From assembly GCF_000381085.1 (NCBI RefSeq), contig NZ_KB905899.1, positions 682,001-746,000 of the forward strand: 64,000 nucleotides of DNA, written 5' to 3'. Source of the stretch: Thiomicrorhabdus arctica DSM 13458 (GTDB lineage Bacteria > Pseudomonadota > Gammaproteobacteria > Thiomicrospirales > Thiomicrospiraceae). The position numbers and the translations under genes were made by a program. This document shows, piece after piece, positions 9,631 to 19,974 of this stretch (position 1 is the first letter of the stretch; every line of letters starts with the position of its first letter). The notes under the pieces are model-generated. The model made no database searches. It was not told where the DNA came from and saw nothing but the letters and a program-made list of their open reading frames with translations.

Positions 9631-11283
9631 TTAAGGCATCGTTTGCCTTAATAACTTCGGAGCTGAATTCAATAGGGCTTGGGTATATTCATGTTTTGGA
9701 AATCGCATCACTTGTTCAACACTGCCTTGCTCGACAATACGTCCTTCTTTCATGACAGCAACCTCATGTGCAATCGCAGGAATAATCGATAAGTCATGCG
9801 TAATAAAGAGGAAAGAGAGTTGATATTTTTGCTGCAACTCTTCAAGTAGATTCAATACCTGTGCACGCACCGTCACATCCAACGCACTGGTGGGTTCATC
9901 ACAGATAATCAATTCTGGCTCAACCGCCAATGCCCGTGCAATACCGATTCTTTGGCGCTGGCCACCCGAAAACTCATGAGGGAAGCGATACTTATGCTCT
10001 GCTAATAAACCAACTTGCTCTAATAACTCTTCAATACGTGCATCTTGGTCTTTTTTATTAGGCGAACCGACTTGCAGGCTATTCATACCTTCGCGAATGA
10101 TTTCACTGATGGTCATACGCGGATTCAACGCTGAAAAAGGGTCTTGGAAAATAACCTGCACCTTCTTTCTAAACGGTTTCATCTGCTTTTCGGTTAAAGC
10201 GGTAAAGTCGACAATACTTTCGATGTTTGACCCACCCTCACCCGGACTGCTGAAATTTACAGAGCCAGAAGTGCTATTAACCAGTTTTAAGATGGCCTGA
10301 CCAATTGTACTTTTGCCACTACCGGACTCACCTACGAGCGCCAAAGTTTGACCTTTTTTGATGGTTAAGGTGACACCGTTTACGGCTTTGACGTAACCAA
10401 CCGTACGTTGAAAAAGTCCTTTCTTAACAGGGAAATGTACTTTTAAATCATTTATTTGCAGTAATGATTTAGTGTCAATAATCGGTTTAAAGGATTGCTT
10501 AGGTATGGCATCTGCCAATAACTGTTGAGTATAGGGATGCTGGGGGTGACTGAAGAAGTGTTCTTTATCCGCCTGCTCGACAATCTCACCTTGTTTCATG
10601 ACGGCAACCCGATCGGCCATTTCATTGACGACGCCCATATCATGGGTAATAAATAAAATAGACAGACCACGTCTATCACGAATCGTTTTTAGCAACTCTA
10701 AGACTTGTGCTTGGATGGTGACATCTAAAGCAGTGGTCGGTTCATCCGCAATCAACAGATCCGGCTCGCAAGCCAAAGCCATGGCAATCATCACCCGCTG
10801 CATCTGACCGCCGGAGAGTTGATGTGGAAACCAGTCATAACGGTCATTGGCTTGGGGGAGACCCACCTCTTCAAATAGAGAGACCACTTTTTGACGCGCG
10901 AGTTTACCGCGAATTTTCAGATGCACACGTAAAACTTCTGCAACCTGTTCACCGACTTTCATGACGGGGTTTAAGGAGGTCATAGGCTCCTGAAAAATCA
11001 TCGCAACCTGCTTGCCGCGAATTTTCTGCATTTGATATTCAGGTAAGGTAAACAGATCTGTTTGATTAAGTGAAATTTGTCCAGCCGTAACCTGCAAAGC
11101 TTCAGGCAGTAATCGCATAATGGCAAGCGAGGTTAGCGACTTACCACTGCCCGACTCTCCGACCAATGCAAAGATTTCGCCCGACTCAATCGAGAAGCTA
11201 ACATCCTTTATTAAAGGCGAGTCATTCACTGAAATACTCAGGTTTTTGATGTTTAATACCGTTGAAAGTGCTTGCGCCATCAT
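9631..11283 (-). CDS. yejF: Peptide ABC importer, fused double ATPase (YejF-like)
   Basis: Cytoplasmic ATPase of a peptide importer. Two complete ABC domains lie in one 550-residue chain, the YejF arrangement that fuses what are OppD and OppF elsewhere. Domain 1 has Walker A GESGSGKS (about 41-48), signature LSGGQMQR and Walker B LLIADEPTTALD. Domain 2 begins near 277 with Walker A GESGSGKST near 323, signature FSGGQRQR and ELIICDEPTSALD. Each domain ends with the peptide-importer tail (HPYTQQLL and HEYTQALL). It is the last gene of a four-gene minus-strand operon, 83 bp after the permease gene. No insertion or missing catalytic residue is evident. Confidence 0.93.
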   Translation of the reverse strand: MMAQALSTVLNIKNLSISVNDSPLIKDVSFSIESGEIFALVGESGSGKSLTSLAIMRLLPEALQVTAGQISLNQTDLFTLPEYQMQKIRGKQVAMIFQEPMTSLNPVMKVGEQVAEVLRVHLKIRGKLARQKVVSLFEEVGLPQANDRYDWFPHQLSGGQMQRVMIAMALACEPDLLIADEPTTALDVTIQAQVLELLKTIRDRRGLSILFITHDMGVVNEMADRVAVMKQGEIVEQADKEHFFSHPQHPYTQQLLADAIPKQSFKPIIDTKSLLQINDLKVHFPVKKGLFQRTVGYVKAVNGVTLTIKKGQTLALVGESGSGKSTIGQAILKLVNSTSGSVNFSSPGEGGSNIESIVDFTALTEKQMKPFRKKVQVIFQDPFSALNPRMTISEIIREGMNSLQVGSPNKKDQDARIEELLEQVGLLAEHKYRFPHEFSGGQRQRIGIARALAVEPELIICDEPTSALDVTVRAQVLNLLEELQQKYQLSFLFITHDLSIIPAIAHEVAVMKEGRIVEQGSVEQVMRFPKHEYTQALLNSAPKLLRQTMP

Positions 11284-11366
11284 TTTATTTCATCTTTATC
11301 AATTTGTGGAAATTGTCATTTTTTGCTTAAAGTTATCTTTATGTTTACGTTTATTAAATTCTCAAA

Positions 11367-12740
11367 TTAATGAACCCGTCTCGGGTCTAATACGGTCTGT
11401 ACTCTGTCTGAGAATAAATTCGCAGACAGAACCAAGGTAAACATAAAAACAAATGCCGAGAACAAAGACCACCAAACCATCGGTTCTCGGGCCATTTCTA
11501 AACGTGCTTGATTAATCATATTACCCCAACTGGCCGTGGTTGGGTCCACCCCAACGCCCACATAAGAGAGCACTGCTTCTGCCAGTACCAACCCACTGAA
11601 GTCTAACACTAAGGCAATTAAGACCAAATGCATTAAATTGGGCAAAATATGATTTTTAATAATTTTAAAAGGCCCTAAACCAAAAGCTTTGGCAGCAGAA
11701 ACATATTCTACTTGGCTTATTTTAAGAGTTTCAGCACGTAATAAACGGCACAATCCCGTCCAACTGGTTAACCCTAAAATAAAGATTAAAAAGAGTAGCC
11801 GCAGATCTGCACGCTCTTCTGTGCTGCCAAACCAGTCGCTGTTATTGGTGATAATCACTTGCATGACCAGCACGGCGGCGGCAATCAACAATACCCCAGG
11901 AATCGAATTTAAGGTGGTGTATATATACTGAATCACATCATCTACCCAGCCTTTAAAGTAACCCGCGCTAATGCCTAATATCAGTGCCAAAGGCAACATG
12001 ACTAAGGTGGTTAACAGTCCAATCAATACACCAGTACGGATACTTTTGATCGATTGTAATAAGACATCCTGCCCGACTTTATCGGTTCCTAAAACATGAT
12101 AAAAGTGGCTTAGGTGATAAAACCAAATAAAGAGAAATAATAAGCTAAATACGCTGATATAAGCTGTTTTCCACGGCAATGTCTTGGCTTTGTTATTAAT
12201 GTCTCGAAGAGCGGCCGTTCGAAATCTGAAAAGACCGTGAAGCAAGAGTAACAGTGCCATAATTCCAAACGTGAGCAGTAACGGCAAGCCTGTTTTCTTC
12301 AAAACATCCAACCAAATGGAAGCACCTTTTGTTAAGTGCTGCCCCCCATATTTCAGGGCTAAATAACTCTGTGAGACTTGGCCGTTTTCATCAAAATTTA
12401 AGGATGTACTGTATTCATGCGTGGCAAATGGCGCAGAATAAGTGCGTTCTGTTTGTTCGATTAAATGCATCAAAGAAAGATCTAATACACTATAGACCCC
12501 ATGTCTTTTGTCTAAGCTGCTATCACCACTAGAGGCTAGCTGAATATGTACAGAACCCAATAATGCAAACACAAAATAAAACGTTAAGATCACCGCTGAA
12601 GCCATGGCAATTGGCGACTCAAAAATACTACGCCACTGCTTTCTAGCTTGCTCGGAGTGTTTAATCGAACGAATCCCTGCCAAAATAACAAACAGCAAGC
12701 TCCAAACCATTAAATCCGTCCACAACCATACAAAACTCAT
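11367..12740 (-). CDS. yejE: Peptide ABC importer permease (YejE/OppC-like)
   Basis: Inner-membrane permease subunit of the peptide importer. At 457 residues it is longer than typical YejE or OppC proteins. The extra part is N-terminal: a first hydrophobic segment (5-22), a second near 45-65, then a periplasmic loop with two more helices. The conserved core is C-terminal, with HVLGTDKVGQDVL near 218-230 and the permease signature EYVSAAKAFGLGPFKIIKNHILPN near 340-363 that contacts the ATPase. Its start codon overlaps the end of yejB by 4 bp, indicating translational coupling. YejE is chosen over OppC because of the fused ATPase next door. Confidence 0.9.
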   Translation of the reverse strand: MSFVWLWTDLMVWSLLFVILAGIRSIKHSEQARKQWRSIFESPIAMASAVILTFYFVFALLGSVHIQLASSGDSSLDKRHGVYSVLDLSLMHLIEQTERTYSAPFATHEYSTSLNFDENGQVSQSYLALKYGGQHLTKGASIWLDVLKKTGLPLLLTFGIMALLLLLHGLFRFRTAALRDINNKAKTLPWKTAYISVFSLLFLFIWFYHLSHFYHVLGTDKVGQDVLLQSIKSIRTGVLIGLLTTLVMLPLALILGISAGYFKGWVDDVIQYIYTTLNSIPGVLLIAAAVLVMQVIITNNSDWFGSTEERADLRLLFLIFILGLTSWTGLCRLLRAETLKISQVEYVSAAKAFGLGPFKIIKNHILPNLMHLVLIALVLDFSGLVLAEAVLSYVGVGVDPTTASWGNMINQARLEMAREPMVWWSLFSAFVFMFTLVLSANLFSDRVQTVLDPRRVH

Positions 12741-13714
12741 GCTAACTTTACCCGAGGATCAAACAGCGTATAAGAGATGTCCGTGAGAATCAGGCCGATA
12801 ATATATAAAACCGAGCCTAAAAACACCATGGCTTTCACGATGCCAAAATCTTGGGCATTAATCGCATCCAGCGTATAACTGCCCAGGCCTGGTATACCAA
12901 AGAAGGATTCCATAATCAGACTGCCCATAAAGAGCGTCGGAATAACGACCACTACACCCGTTAGAATCGGTAGCATACCATTTTGGAGCACATGACCAAA
13001 TAGGACTTTGAGATCAGATAAGCCTTTGGCACGGGCCGTACGAATATAGTCCTTATTCATCTCTTCTAAAAAAATACTTCGATACCAACGCATGCCTGCA
13101 CCAATACCAGAAAACACCCCGATAAAAATCGGTAAGATCAAAAACTTAAACCCCTCCCAGCCTTCTGTATATCCCGAAATGGGTACCCAATGCCAAACCT
13201 TACTGAACAAGACTTGTCCGGCAATGATATAAAACAGGCCTGAGATAGACATAATCGCGACCGCCACCATCATGGTGGCAGTATCTAAGGCCGAACCTCT
13301 GAATAAAACAATCAGCAACGCCAAAGCGATATTAGTGACTAAACCAATGACAAACGTCGGTAAGGCAATGGCTAGGCTTGGCCACATACGTTCATAAACA
13401 TCCGCCGTAATTTGTCTACCTGAATCAGACTGACCAAAATCAAAGACAAACAACTTCATGGATTCTTGCACAAACAGGGTATCTTGCACTTTGGCCAGCC
13501 CTGGTGCATCTGCATTAAAAAATAGTGGCTTATCGTAGCCGTGATCTACTTTCCACGACTGTATCATTTCGGGCGTGGTTTGCTTAGCCCCTAATTGGGC
13601 ACGTGCCATGTCTTCTGGCGTATTCACCATGAAAAACAGTGCAAACGTGATAAAGTTAACTCCAATCAAAATCGGCAGTGCGAACAGCACTCTTCTCATA
13701 ATGTAAGCAAACAT
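12737..13714 (-). CDS. yejB: Peptide ABC importer permease (YejB/OppB-like)
   Basis: Inner-membrane permease subunit pairing with the YejE-like protein. The 325 residues contain six hydrophobic segments and begin with MFAYIMRRVLFALPILIGVN, the standard N-terminus of OppB-type permeases. The ATPase-contacting motif is near 224-246 (DYIRTARAKGLSDLKVLFGHVLQN), and the late ESFFGIPGLGSYTLDAI motif is near 270-286. The gene abuts the stop codon of the binding-protein gene with no spacing and overlaps the next permease by 4 bp. The IPGLGS codons include one copy of the CCAGGCCTGG palindrome. Confidence 0.93.
   Translation of the reverse strand: MFAYIMRRVLFALPILIGVNFITFALFFMVNTPEDMARAQLGAKQTTPEMIQSWKVDHGYDKPLFFNADAPGLAKVQDTLFVQESMKLFVFDFGQSDSGRQITADVYERMWPSLAIALPTFVIGLVTNIALALLIVLFRGSALDTATMMVAVAIMSISGLFYIIAGQVLFSKVWHWVPISGYTEGWEGFKFLILPIFIGVFSGIGAGMRWYRSIFLEEMNKDYIRTARAKGLSDLKVLFGHVLQNGMLPILTGVVVVIPTLFMGSLIMESFFGIPGLGSYTLDAINAQDFGIVKAMVFLGSVLYIIGLILTDISYTLFDPRVKLA
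12883..12892. repeat. CCAGGCCTGG palindrome copy, in yejB
   Basis: Exact inner 10-mer, with C instead of A at the left outer position. It is read on the minus strand as the codons for PGL in IPGLGS. Confidence 0.85.
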
Positions 13715-16030
13715 CTAGGTGTTCTCACTTTGCGTGTTTTTTGCGCTTATCTTAATAATGGCGGCCTGGCGGCGACGATAAGCCAAATGTAAAGGATAGA
13801 TACTGCCAATGATAATCGTAAACACGATTATCATTGGCCAAATAACAGGTTGATTCCATGCGGTTTGTTTTAAGATACGCTCTTTCGCGTCAATACGTCT
13901 ATATTTAACAGTATTATTTGCTAAAGGGTTGGGCCAAACATTGTGCAACCAATGGTGATACAGCGCCAACGATTTTGGATGATACCCCCATATCCAAGGG
14001 GCATCTTTTTGCAATAACAGAGTCATTTCCTCAATAATCGCTAGCCGTTTGGGCCCATTTTTCATAGTCTTCATTTTTAAGAAAAGCTTGTTGAATTTTG
14101 GATTATCGTAATTGGCGCTATTAATTCCGGAACCATTGGTATTGATAATTGCATTGCCTCCATAGAGTAAAAACAGAAAATTCTCAGGGTCGGGATAATC
14201 GGCATTCCAGCCCCAAGAAAACATCTGTACTTTAGCACCCCGTACTTTGTCTTGAAAGCGATTGTAGTCCGTTGCGCGAATCACCAGTTCGATACCAAGC
14301 TTAGCAAACTGTTTACGATACCAGTTCAACATCGATTGACTGTCTGGCCCTGTGGCGGCCGTATCATAATGTAAGGTTAAAGGTGATCCATCTGGCATAC
14401 GTCCATTGGGATATCCCGCTTCAGTTAGCAGTTGTTTAGCGACCTCTATAGACTTACGTTGTAAGCGATCATCTCTCCAATCGAACACAACACTATTGCG
14501 GCCAGCTTGACCTGATTGATAACCAAAAATACCAGGTGGTATCGGACTTTGTGCTGTGACACCTCGACCATTGAGAAAGATCGATATATACTCTTCAAAA
14601 TTAACCGCAATGCTCAATGCCTGACGCAACTTACGCTGTTTCTTAGAGTAACCACCTACCACAGGGTCTACCATATTAAAGCCAAAATAGAGAATACTGG
14701 GCTGAATCATATTTAAAAACTGAATGCCTTTTTTCTGCATTTCTGGCGTGAGGCGCATAGAGCCCGAATTGGAAACTGAGACGGCTTGATCGAAACTATC
14801 AGAACTGACACCTGAAGCATCGTAATAACCCTGCAAAAACTTATTCCATAAAGGTACGCTTTCTTTTTCAAGCGAATAAACCACTTCTTTAATAAAAGGT
14901 AACCGCTTGCCTGCATCATTCAATAGAGCAGAATCTGCACCTTCTGCTAAGCCATCGACCGGATAGGTTTCTAGATGATAGTTCGGGTTAGCGAGTAAAC
15001 GCATGCGTTTATTGGGATTATTCTCAACCAGTTGATAAGGTCCCGTACCAACGGGTGAGGTATCCAGAGTTAAGTTTTTTTCGACCAGGCCTGGTTGTTT
15101 ATAAAAAGCTTCGGCCTCCCATGGAATCGGCGCAAAGAAGTTCATACTTAACCAATATAAGAACTGCGGATACACTCCTTTTATTTTTATTTTATAATGA
15201 TATTTATCAATAACTTGAACACCACTAATATCAAACTTATTTAAGTTGAAGAAATGGGTTTTGGTGGTTTTATCATTAACGGAAAGTTCTATTTGATAAG
15301 CGTTAGAAACCGTCTCAGAAAAGAGTGTAAGGCCTTCAATATAGCGCGCCATAGAATCAAATATTGGTGAGTGATTTTGCCTTAAAGCCATGCGTTTCAG
15401 TGCATAAACATAATCTGCTGCGATGAGTTCTCGAGTGTCTTTTTGTTTAAAGTCACGCAATGTTTCAATCTTGGATAACGCCTCTGAATCCAGATGATGA
15501 TATTTAAACTGTCCAAGCTGATCTTTAACAAATGCCGGGTGGGGTTGAAATTGTATGCCAGGCTTAAGCGTAAAGAGATACTCAGTAAAAGCAATTTTTG
15601 GATACGCTTCTGCTACGATTTTCCCTTTGGCATCAAAATACGTGGTTTCAGGCATCTTAGCGAGGGTTAAAGGCTCTAAAGTATAAGGGCGTTTCAAATA
15701 ATGGTACTGGAGAGGTGGTTCGTACACTTGGCTTAAAATCGCCCACTCGTTAGAGTTATAAGACACCACTGGATCTAAATGTTTAGGCGACTCGCTAAAG
15801 GAGCTAAACAGCGTTTGAGAACGCGTTTGATCAGCACTATAAGGGGTATTCCAGGCCGATGCAGAGCAACTTGAGGCATAAACAACCATGGCCAAAATTC
15901 TGTACCAAGGACGACAGAGGTCAGTGACCTGATTTAGGAATGGTTTCTTAAATAACAAAGGTAGATTCACTATACGTTTACACACGCTAAAAGAAGATAA
16001 AAGTATTGGTAGACAAAGATACACTCTCAT
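13715..16030 (-). CDS. Extracellular solute-binding protein of the peptide importer, with C-terminal membrane anchor
   Basis: Peptide-binding receptor (SBP_bac_5 family) feeding the YejB/E/F transporter. At 771 residues it is longer than typical OppA or YejA (about 540-610). Family features are LDPVVSYNSNEWAILSQVYE near 82-101, TSPVGTGPYQLVENNPNKRM near 324-343 and NYDNPKFNKLFLKM in the last third. Unusually, residues about 725-748 (VIWPMIIVFTIIIGSIYPLH) form a hydrophobic helix followed by a basic RRRQ segment, which would tether the protein to the inner membrane instead of leaving it free. The annotated ATG lacks a clear ribosome site and gives an N-terminus with two hydrophobic stretches. 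The true start may be internal, since the segment ending in SCSASA (about 58) looks like the real signal peptide. Confidence 0.88.
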   Translation of the reverse strand: MRVYLCLPILLSSFSVCKRIVNLPLLFKKPFLNQVTDLCRPWYRILAMVVYASSCSASAWNTPYSADQTRSQTLFSSFSESPKHLDPVVSYNSNEWAILSQVYEPPLQYHYLKRPYTLEPLTLAKMPETTYFDAKGKIVAEAYPKIAFTEYLFTLKPGIQFQPHPAFVKDQLGQFKYHHLDSEALSKIETLRDFKQKDTRELIAADYVYALKRMALRQNHSPIFDSMARYIEGLTLFSETVSNAYQIELSVNDKTTKTHFFNLNKFDISGVQVIDKYHYKIKIKGVYPQFLYWLSMNFFAPIPWEAEAFYKQPGLVEKNLTLDTSPVGTGPYQLVENNPNKRMRLLANPNYHLETYPVDGLAEGADSALLNDAGKRLPFIKEVVYSLEKESVPLWNKFLQGYYDASGVSSDSFDQAVSVSNSGSMRLTPEMQKKGIQFLNMIQPSILYFGFNMVDPVVGGYSKKQRKLRQALSIAVNFEEYISIFLNGRGVTAQSPIPPGIFGYQSGQAGRNSVVFDWRDDRLQRKSIEVAKQLLTEAGYPNGRMPDGSPLTLHYDTAATGPDSQSMLNWYRKQFAKLGIELVIRATDYNRFQDKVRGAKVQMFSWGWNADYPDPENFLFLLYGGNAIINTNGSGINSANYDNPKFNKLFLKMKTMKNGPKRLAIIEEMTLLLQKDAPWIWGYHPKSLALYHHWLHNVWPNPLANNTVKYRRIDAKERILKQTAWNQPVIWPMIIVFTIIIGSIYPLHLAYRRRQAAIIKISAKNTQSENT
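15084..15095. repeat. ACCAGGCCTGGT palindrome copy, in the binding-protein gene
   Basis: Exact 12-mer, read on the minus strand as the PGLV of QPGLVEKN. Confidence 0.9.
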
Positions 16031-16175
16031 CTAAATAATCTAAACGGATTTTATCAATTACAGCCATTATAACTGCCTGTTTAGCGTTATAATGCTCATA
16101 AAATTTAATACTCATCATACGTGATTTTAAACTAAATTGACGTAATTATAAGACTCAATAAGATTGGAGAACAAC

Positions 16176-16955
16176 ATGGGATTCCTAACCGGAAAGAAAG
16201 TTTTAGTCATCGGTGTCGCAAATAACAAATCTATTGCTTACGGAATTGCAAAGCAAATGCATGCACAAGGTGCTGAAATCGCCCTAACCTATCAAAATGA
16301 AAAACTGAAAGGTCGTGTTGAAAAGATTGCCGAAGAACTTGGCTCTTCAATTGTTTTACCTTTGGACGTGGCGAATGATGATGAAATCAACAGTGTGATG
16401 ACGGAACTCGCACAGACTTGGACAGAGGGTTTGGATACATTAGTACACTCCGTGGCTTTTGCACCTCGCGCTGAACTAGAAGGCCGAATGATTGATGCCT
16501 CTACCCGAGAAGGCTTCAGCATTGCACACGACATCAGTGCCTATAGTTTAACAGCTTGTACTAAAGCCGCTTATGAAATGCTTAAGGCCAAGAATGGCTC
16601 TGTCATTACGGTTTCTTATCTTGGGGCTGAACGCGCTGTACCGAACTATAACGTGATGGGCATTGCCAAAGCCTCTTTGGAAGCAACCGTTCGCTATTTA
16701 GCGGCTGATTTAGGTCAAGACGGTATTCGTGTCAATGCCGTATCAGCCGGCCCTATTCGTACCTTAGCAGCCGCTGGCATTAAAGACTTCAGAAGTATGC
16801 TTGATAAAGCAGCTGCTTCTACCCCGTTGCGCCGTAATGTGACCATTGAAGAAGTCGGCAATACCGCTGCTTTTTTATGTTCAGATTTAGCCTCTGGAAT
16901 TACCGGTGAGATCACTTATGTAGACGGTGGGTACAACATCACTGCTTCAACTTAA
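16176..16955 (+). CDS. fabI: Enoyl-[acyl-carrier-protein] reductase, FabI type
   Basis: NAD(P)H-dependent reductase of the last step of each fatty-acid elongation cycle, cytoplasmic. The 259 residues form a short-chain dehydrogenase fold with nucleotide motif [15 protein letters not shown] (11-25) and the FabI catalytic set Y148, Y158 and K165 in [19 protein letters not shown], followed by [14 protein letters not shown]. The ATG at 16176 is preferred to a TTG four codons earlier because GGAG stands at the normal distance before it and FabI proteins begin MGFL-G-K. Length is typical (about 260). The gene diverges from the peptide importer operon. A TATAAT at about 16087 could serve it, but no good -35 box accompanies it. 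Confidence 0.97.
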   Translation: MGFLTGKKVLVIGVANNKSIAYGIAKQMHAQGAEIALTYQNEKLKGRVEKIAEELGSSIVLPLDVANDDEINSVMTELAQTWTEGLDTLVHSVAFAPRAELEGRMIDASTREGFSIAHDISAYSLTACTKAAYEMLKAKNGSVITVSYLGAERAVPNYNVMGIAKASLEATVRYLAADLGQDGIRVNAVSAGPIRTLAAAGIKDFRSMLDKAAASTPLRRNVTIEEVGNTAAFLCSDLASGITGEITYVDGGYNITAST

Positions 16956-16970
16956 ACGCCATCACTCTTC

Positions 16971-16995
16971 ACTCAAGCCCTAATTGGGCCTGAGT
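16971..16995 (+). terminator. Hairpin after fabI, possible weak terminator
   Basis: ACTCA-GCCC, loop taatt, GGGC-TGAGT: nine or ten base pairs with one mismatch, 16 bp after the stop codon. There is no T-tract, so it may be an RNA 3' end stabiliser instead of a true terminator. Confidence 0.4.
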
Positions 16996-17177
16996 TCCAC
17001 CACCTCTTCTATACTCGGATTTCTTATCCTTCCCCAAAAAAAACCTCATTACCTTTACACGCCTTTTTTGTTATATTCAAAACTCTACTATAAAAAACAA
17101 CTACCGTAAGTTTATTACTGTGTCCAGTTGAGACGCATAAGCACCACACTCTGGGTGGCGAAAAACAAAGGTGAATC

Positions 17178-19631
17178 ATGACTAAAAACAAAGATTTCTC
17201 AGGATTTATTTCAAATCTAAGCATGTTCAATAAGCTATTAATAGCCCCCTTAATCATGTTCACATTTATGATTGTCACAGCAGCCGTGACTCTGACCGAC
17301 GCGCACCTTATCGAAAAAGAGGTCAATAGCGTTAAGGATTCCTCCATTCCAACGGCTAATCTCGCCAGCAATATTCTGGAAAACAGTCAATCTGCACAAT
17401 TAGCTGTCCTTAAATTTTTACTGCAACATTCAGACTCTACCATCAAAGAATTAACCGTTCTTGAAAAAACAAACAGTGCGACCATCAAAAAAATGTACGA
17501 CTTTCCACTCACTGACCTTCAACAAGAGCAAGTCGGCAAACTGAACGATGCCCATCAACACTATTACGAAACCGTCTTACAGAACCTCATTCCTAAGAGT
17601 CAAGAAAGTGTACGCCTCCTGCATGATATTAGTGACAAACAAGTCGAGAGCATTATCCATGACCTACACCAATTAAAGATAAGCTCAGGTTCAGAAACGG
17701 CACTACTTGCTGCTACCGCGATCGAACATGTCCAAACAGCCGAAGTGAAGCTTTTGCTTTATGTCGAAGAACTGCGTGAAGCAGACTATCAACTTGTCCA
17801 AAGAGAGTTGAAAGCCTTAAAAGACAGCCTATCAGTCATTATTGAATACGACCTATCGCCTGGTGTCTTGGCGTTAGTGCCTGAAATACAAGCTTCGGTT
17901 GGTCGTTTTGACGATGACATCAAACAACTTAAAGTAGACCTACTTTCAATCCGAAGTCTCATTGACGAAGATTTATCACAAACCACTCATCATTTAGAGC
18001 AGTTAAGTCATAAACTGCAAAATGAAAGCTGGGGAATTGCTAATCAGAATATTGATATGGCCTATTCAAAAGCAGAAGCATTGATTACCGCGGTTGAAAT
18101 CAATACGCTACTCGCGCTCGTGCTTTCAGTACTGATCGTAGTATTCCTTGCCCGTAAAATTTCAGCGCCTATCAAACATCTAACCCAATGCATTAATCAA
18201 GTTAATAGCAAAGGGGATTTTAGCCTCCATTCTGGCATTCAATCTAAAGATGAAATCGGCCAAATTGCCCACTCTTTTGATAAAATGTTAAACACTCAAT
18301 CGCACGCCTTTATGGATATAAAACGCATAATGTCGCAGGTATCTGAAGGCCAATTTACCGGACGGATAGACAGCGTATTAGTGGGAGAATTTTTAGCCTT
18401 AAAAACATGCATCAACGACTCTGCCCACCAACTTGAATCCACCTTTAATGAACTAAATAGAGTCAACTATTGCATTTCTCAGGGGAATTTTGACGAACAT
18501 ATTACGGCTGAGCTTAAAGGAGAATTTAAGCAAGCAGCCGATTCAACCAATCACACGGTTGAAAGCCTTAAAGCATTTATCACTGAAACCAACTCTGTTA
18601 TGGAGCAAATCAGCCAAGGCCATCTACATTCTAGGATTCAAACGGAATTGCCCGGGGAAATTAATACGCTTAAACAGCATATTAATGCAACGGTAAGCAC
18701 AGTTGAAGCGGCCATAACCGAAGTGAAAACAGTGGTTCAAGCGCAAGCATCAGGTGATTTGTCCAAAACCATCTCTGGCGATTACCAGGGGGACTTTGAT
18801 GACCTTAAAACCGCCATCAATACGTCAGCCAAAGAGGTAAACCGAATAGTAACTCTGATACAGTTATCCGCTCAAAGCGTCCAACAGGCCGTACAGGAAG
18901 TCGGCACAGCCAGTATCGACCTCTCTTCTCGTACCCAAGCGCAAGCAGCCAGTATAGAAGAAACCGCAGCAGCGTTAGAACAGATTACAGCAACCGTCAG
19001 TGAGCATACCGACTCGACTGTCCATGCTGATGTGCTAACACACAAAACAAGAGAACAATCACAAACAGGCATGGAGATTGTTGAAAAAGCACGTCAATCA
19101 ATGAACAAGATCACGACTTCCAGTGAACAAATCTCGGAGATCACCTCTTTAATCGACAGCATTGCATTTCAAACGAATTTGCTCGCATTGAATGCGGCCG
19201 TTGAGGCCGCAAGGGCTGGAGAACATGGGCGTGGATTTGCAGTAGTCGCCAGTGAAGTCAGAAACTTAGCACAGAAATCAGCTGAGGCTGCGAGCAACAT
19301 TAAAAAGATCATCGAAGCCAGTGTCAGCCAAGTTAAAACGGGGGAGCAGCAAGTGCGCCAATCTGGCGAGATGCTCTTCTCTATTAACGCTTCAATTATT
19401 GAAATTACAGACATCGTTGATCAAATTACGACGAGTAGTCGGGAGGAAAAAATAGGCATCAGCCAAATTAACATTGCGATTTCCCAAATTGATGGTATCA
19501 CCCAACAAAATGCAGCTTTATCTGAACAGGCCTCTGCCGCAGCAAACCAAATGCAAAGCGATACTGACAGCATGATGGATGCCCTTGGGTTCTTTAAGGC
19601 CTCTCCTCATAAAGCACTTGCACTCGCTTAA
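17178..19631 (+). CDS. Methyl-accepting chemotaxis protein with an array of HAMP-like units
   Basis: Membrane chemoreceptor controlling CheA. The 817 residues show a membrane helix near 14-36, a helical periplasmic sensor (about 40-305), a second membrane helix near 308-328 and a canonical HAMP domain ([18 protein letters not shown]). Four further HAMP-like units of about 45 residues follow, each with the pattern SxG-x-hydrophobic...GEF/GDF..LK..IN ([36 protein letters not shown]). The signalling domain carries the hairpin-tip consensus [20 protein letters not shown] and [21 protein letters not shown]. No C-terminal NWETF-like pentapeptide is present, so adaptation enzymes must bind elsewhere. 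AAAGGTG precedes the ATG. No che genes adjoin it. The ligand is unknown. Confidence 0.95.
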   Translation: MTKNKDFSGFISNLSMFNKLLIAPLIMFTFMIVTAAVTLTDAHLIEKEVNSVKDSSIPTANLASNILENSQSAQLAVLKFLLQHSDSTIKELTVLEKTNSATIKKMYDFPLTDLQQEQVGKLNDAHQHYYETVLQNLIPKSQESVRLLHDISDKQVESIIHDLHQLKISSGSETALLAATAIEHVQTAEVKLLLYVEELREADYQLVQRELKALKDSLSVIIEYDLSPGVLALVPEIQASVGRFDDDIKQLKVDLLSIRSLIDEDLSQTTHHLEQLSHKLQNESWGIANQNIDMAYSKAEALITAVEINTLLALVLSVLIVVFLARKISAPIKHLTQCINQVNSKGDFSLHSGIQSKDEIGQIAHSFDKMLNTQSHAFMDIKRIMSQVSEGQFTGRIDSVLVGEFLALKTCINDSAHQLESTFNELNRVNYCISQGNFDEHITAELKGEFKQAADSTNHTVESLKAFITETNSVMEQISQGHLHSRIQTELPGEINTLKQHINATVSTVEAAITEVKTVVQAQASGDLSKTISGDYQGDFDDLKTAINTSAKEVNRIVTLIQLSAQSVQQAVQEVGTASIDLSSRTQAQAASIEETAAALEQITATVSEHTDSTVHADVLTHKTREQSQTGMEIVEKARQSMNKITTSSEQISEITSLIDSIAFQTNLLALNAAVEAARAGEHGRGFAVVASEVRNLAQKSAEAASNIKKIIEASVSQVKTGEQQVRQSGEMLFSINASIIEITDIVDQITTSSREEKIGISQINIAISQIDGITQQNAALSEQASAAANQMQSDTDSMMDALGFFKASPHKALALA

Positions 19632-19851
19632 TCATACATAGACAGGGTGGCGTCAATCGCATACGACCCATCCACCCTCACCTATAAAACACCTATAAAC
19701 CCACTTAATAAGCTCTCTAAACAAAAGAGTTGAATATATAGCTACCTTCAGTAAGAGGTTTAGGTAACCGCATTTTAATATTCTGCTGGCTTAAATTACG
19801 ACAAGGATGGCGTCTTGAAAAGACGCCCACAAGGACAGATTCAAGAAATGA
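19632..19851. other. Spacer between the chemoreceptor and tRNA genes
   Basis: No gene is supported here. It holds a perfect 8-bp hairpin at 19809-19827 (GGCGTCTT-gaa-AAGACGCC) without a T-tract, and AGGGTGG...CCACCCT at about 19645-19677, which may end the chemoreceptor transcript. Confidence 0.4.
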
Positions 19852-19889
19852 AAAAGGCGACATACAGAATTAACTCTATGTCGCCTTTG
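19852..19889 (-). terminator. Intrinsic terminator of the tRNA operon
   Basis: AAAGGCGACATA and TATGTCGCCTTT form a 12-bp stem, followed by further T on the minus strand, 5 bp after the CCA end of tRNA-Asp. Confidence 0.85.
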
Positions 19890-19893
19890 AATA

Positions 19894-19970
19894 TGGCGGT
19901 CCTGAAGAGACTTGAACTCTCGGCCTCCCACGTGACAGGCGGGCGCTCTAACCAACTGAGCTACAGGACC
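19894..19970 (-). tRNA. tRNA-Asp (GTC)
   Basis: Minus-strand acceptor GGTCCTG pairs with CAGGACC, discriminator G and encoded CCA. The D arm is AGCTCAGTTGGTTAGAGC, the anticodon loop CTGTCAC with anticodon GTC on a CCCGC/GTGGG stem, and the T loop GTTCAAGTC. It is 77 nt including CCA and lies 4 bp after tRNA-Val, sharing its promoter and terminator. Confidence 0.96.
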
Positions 19971-19974
19971 AAAT

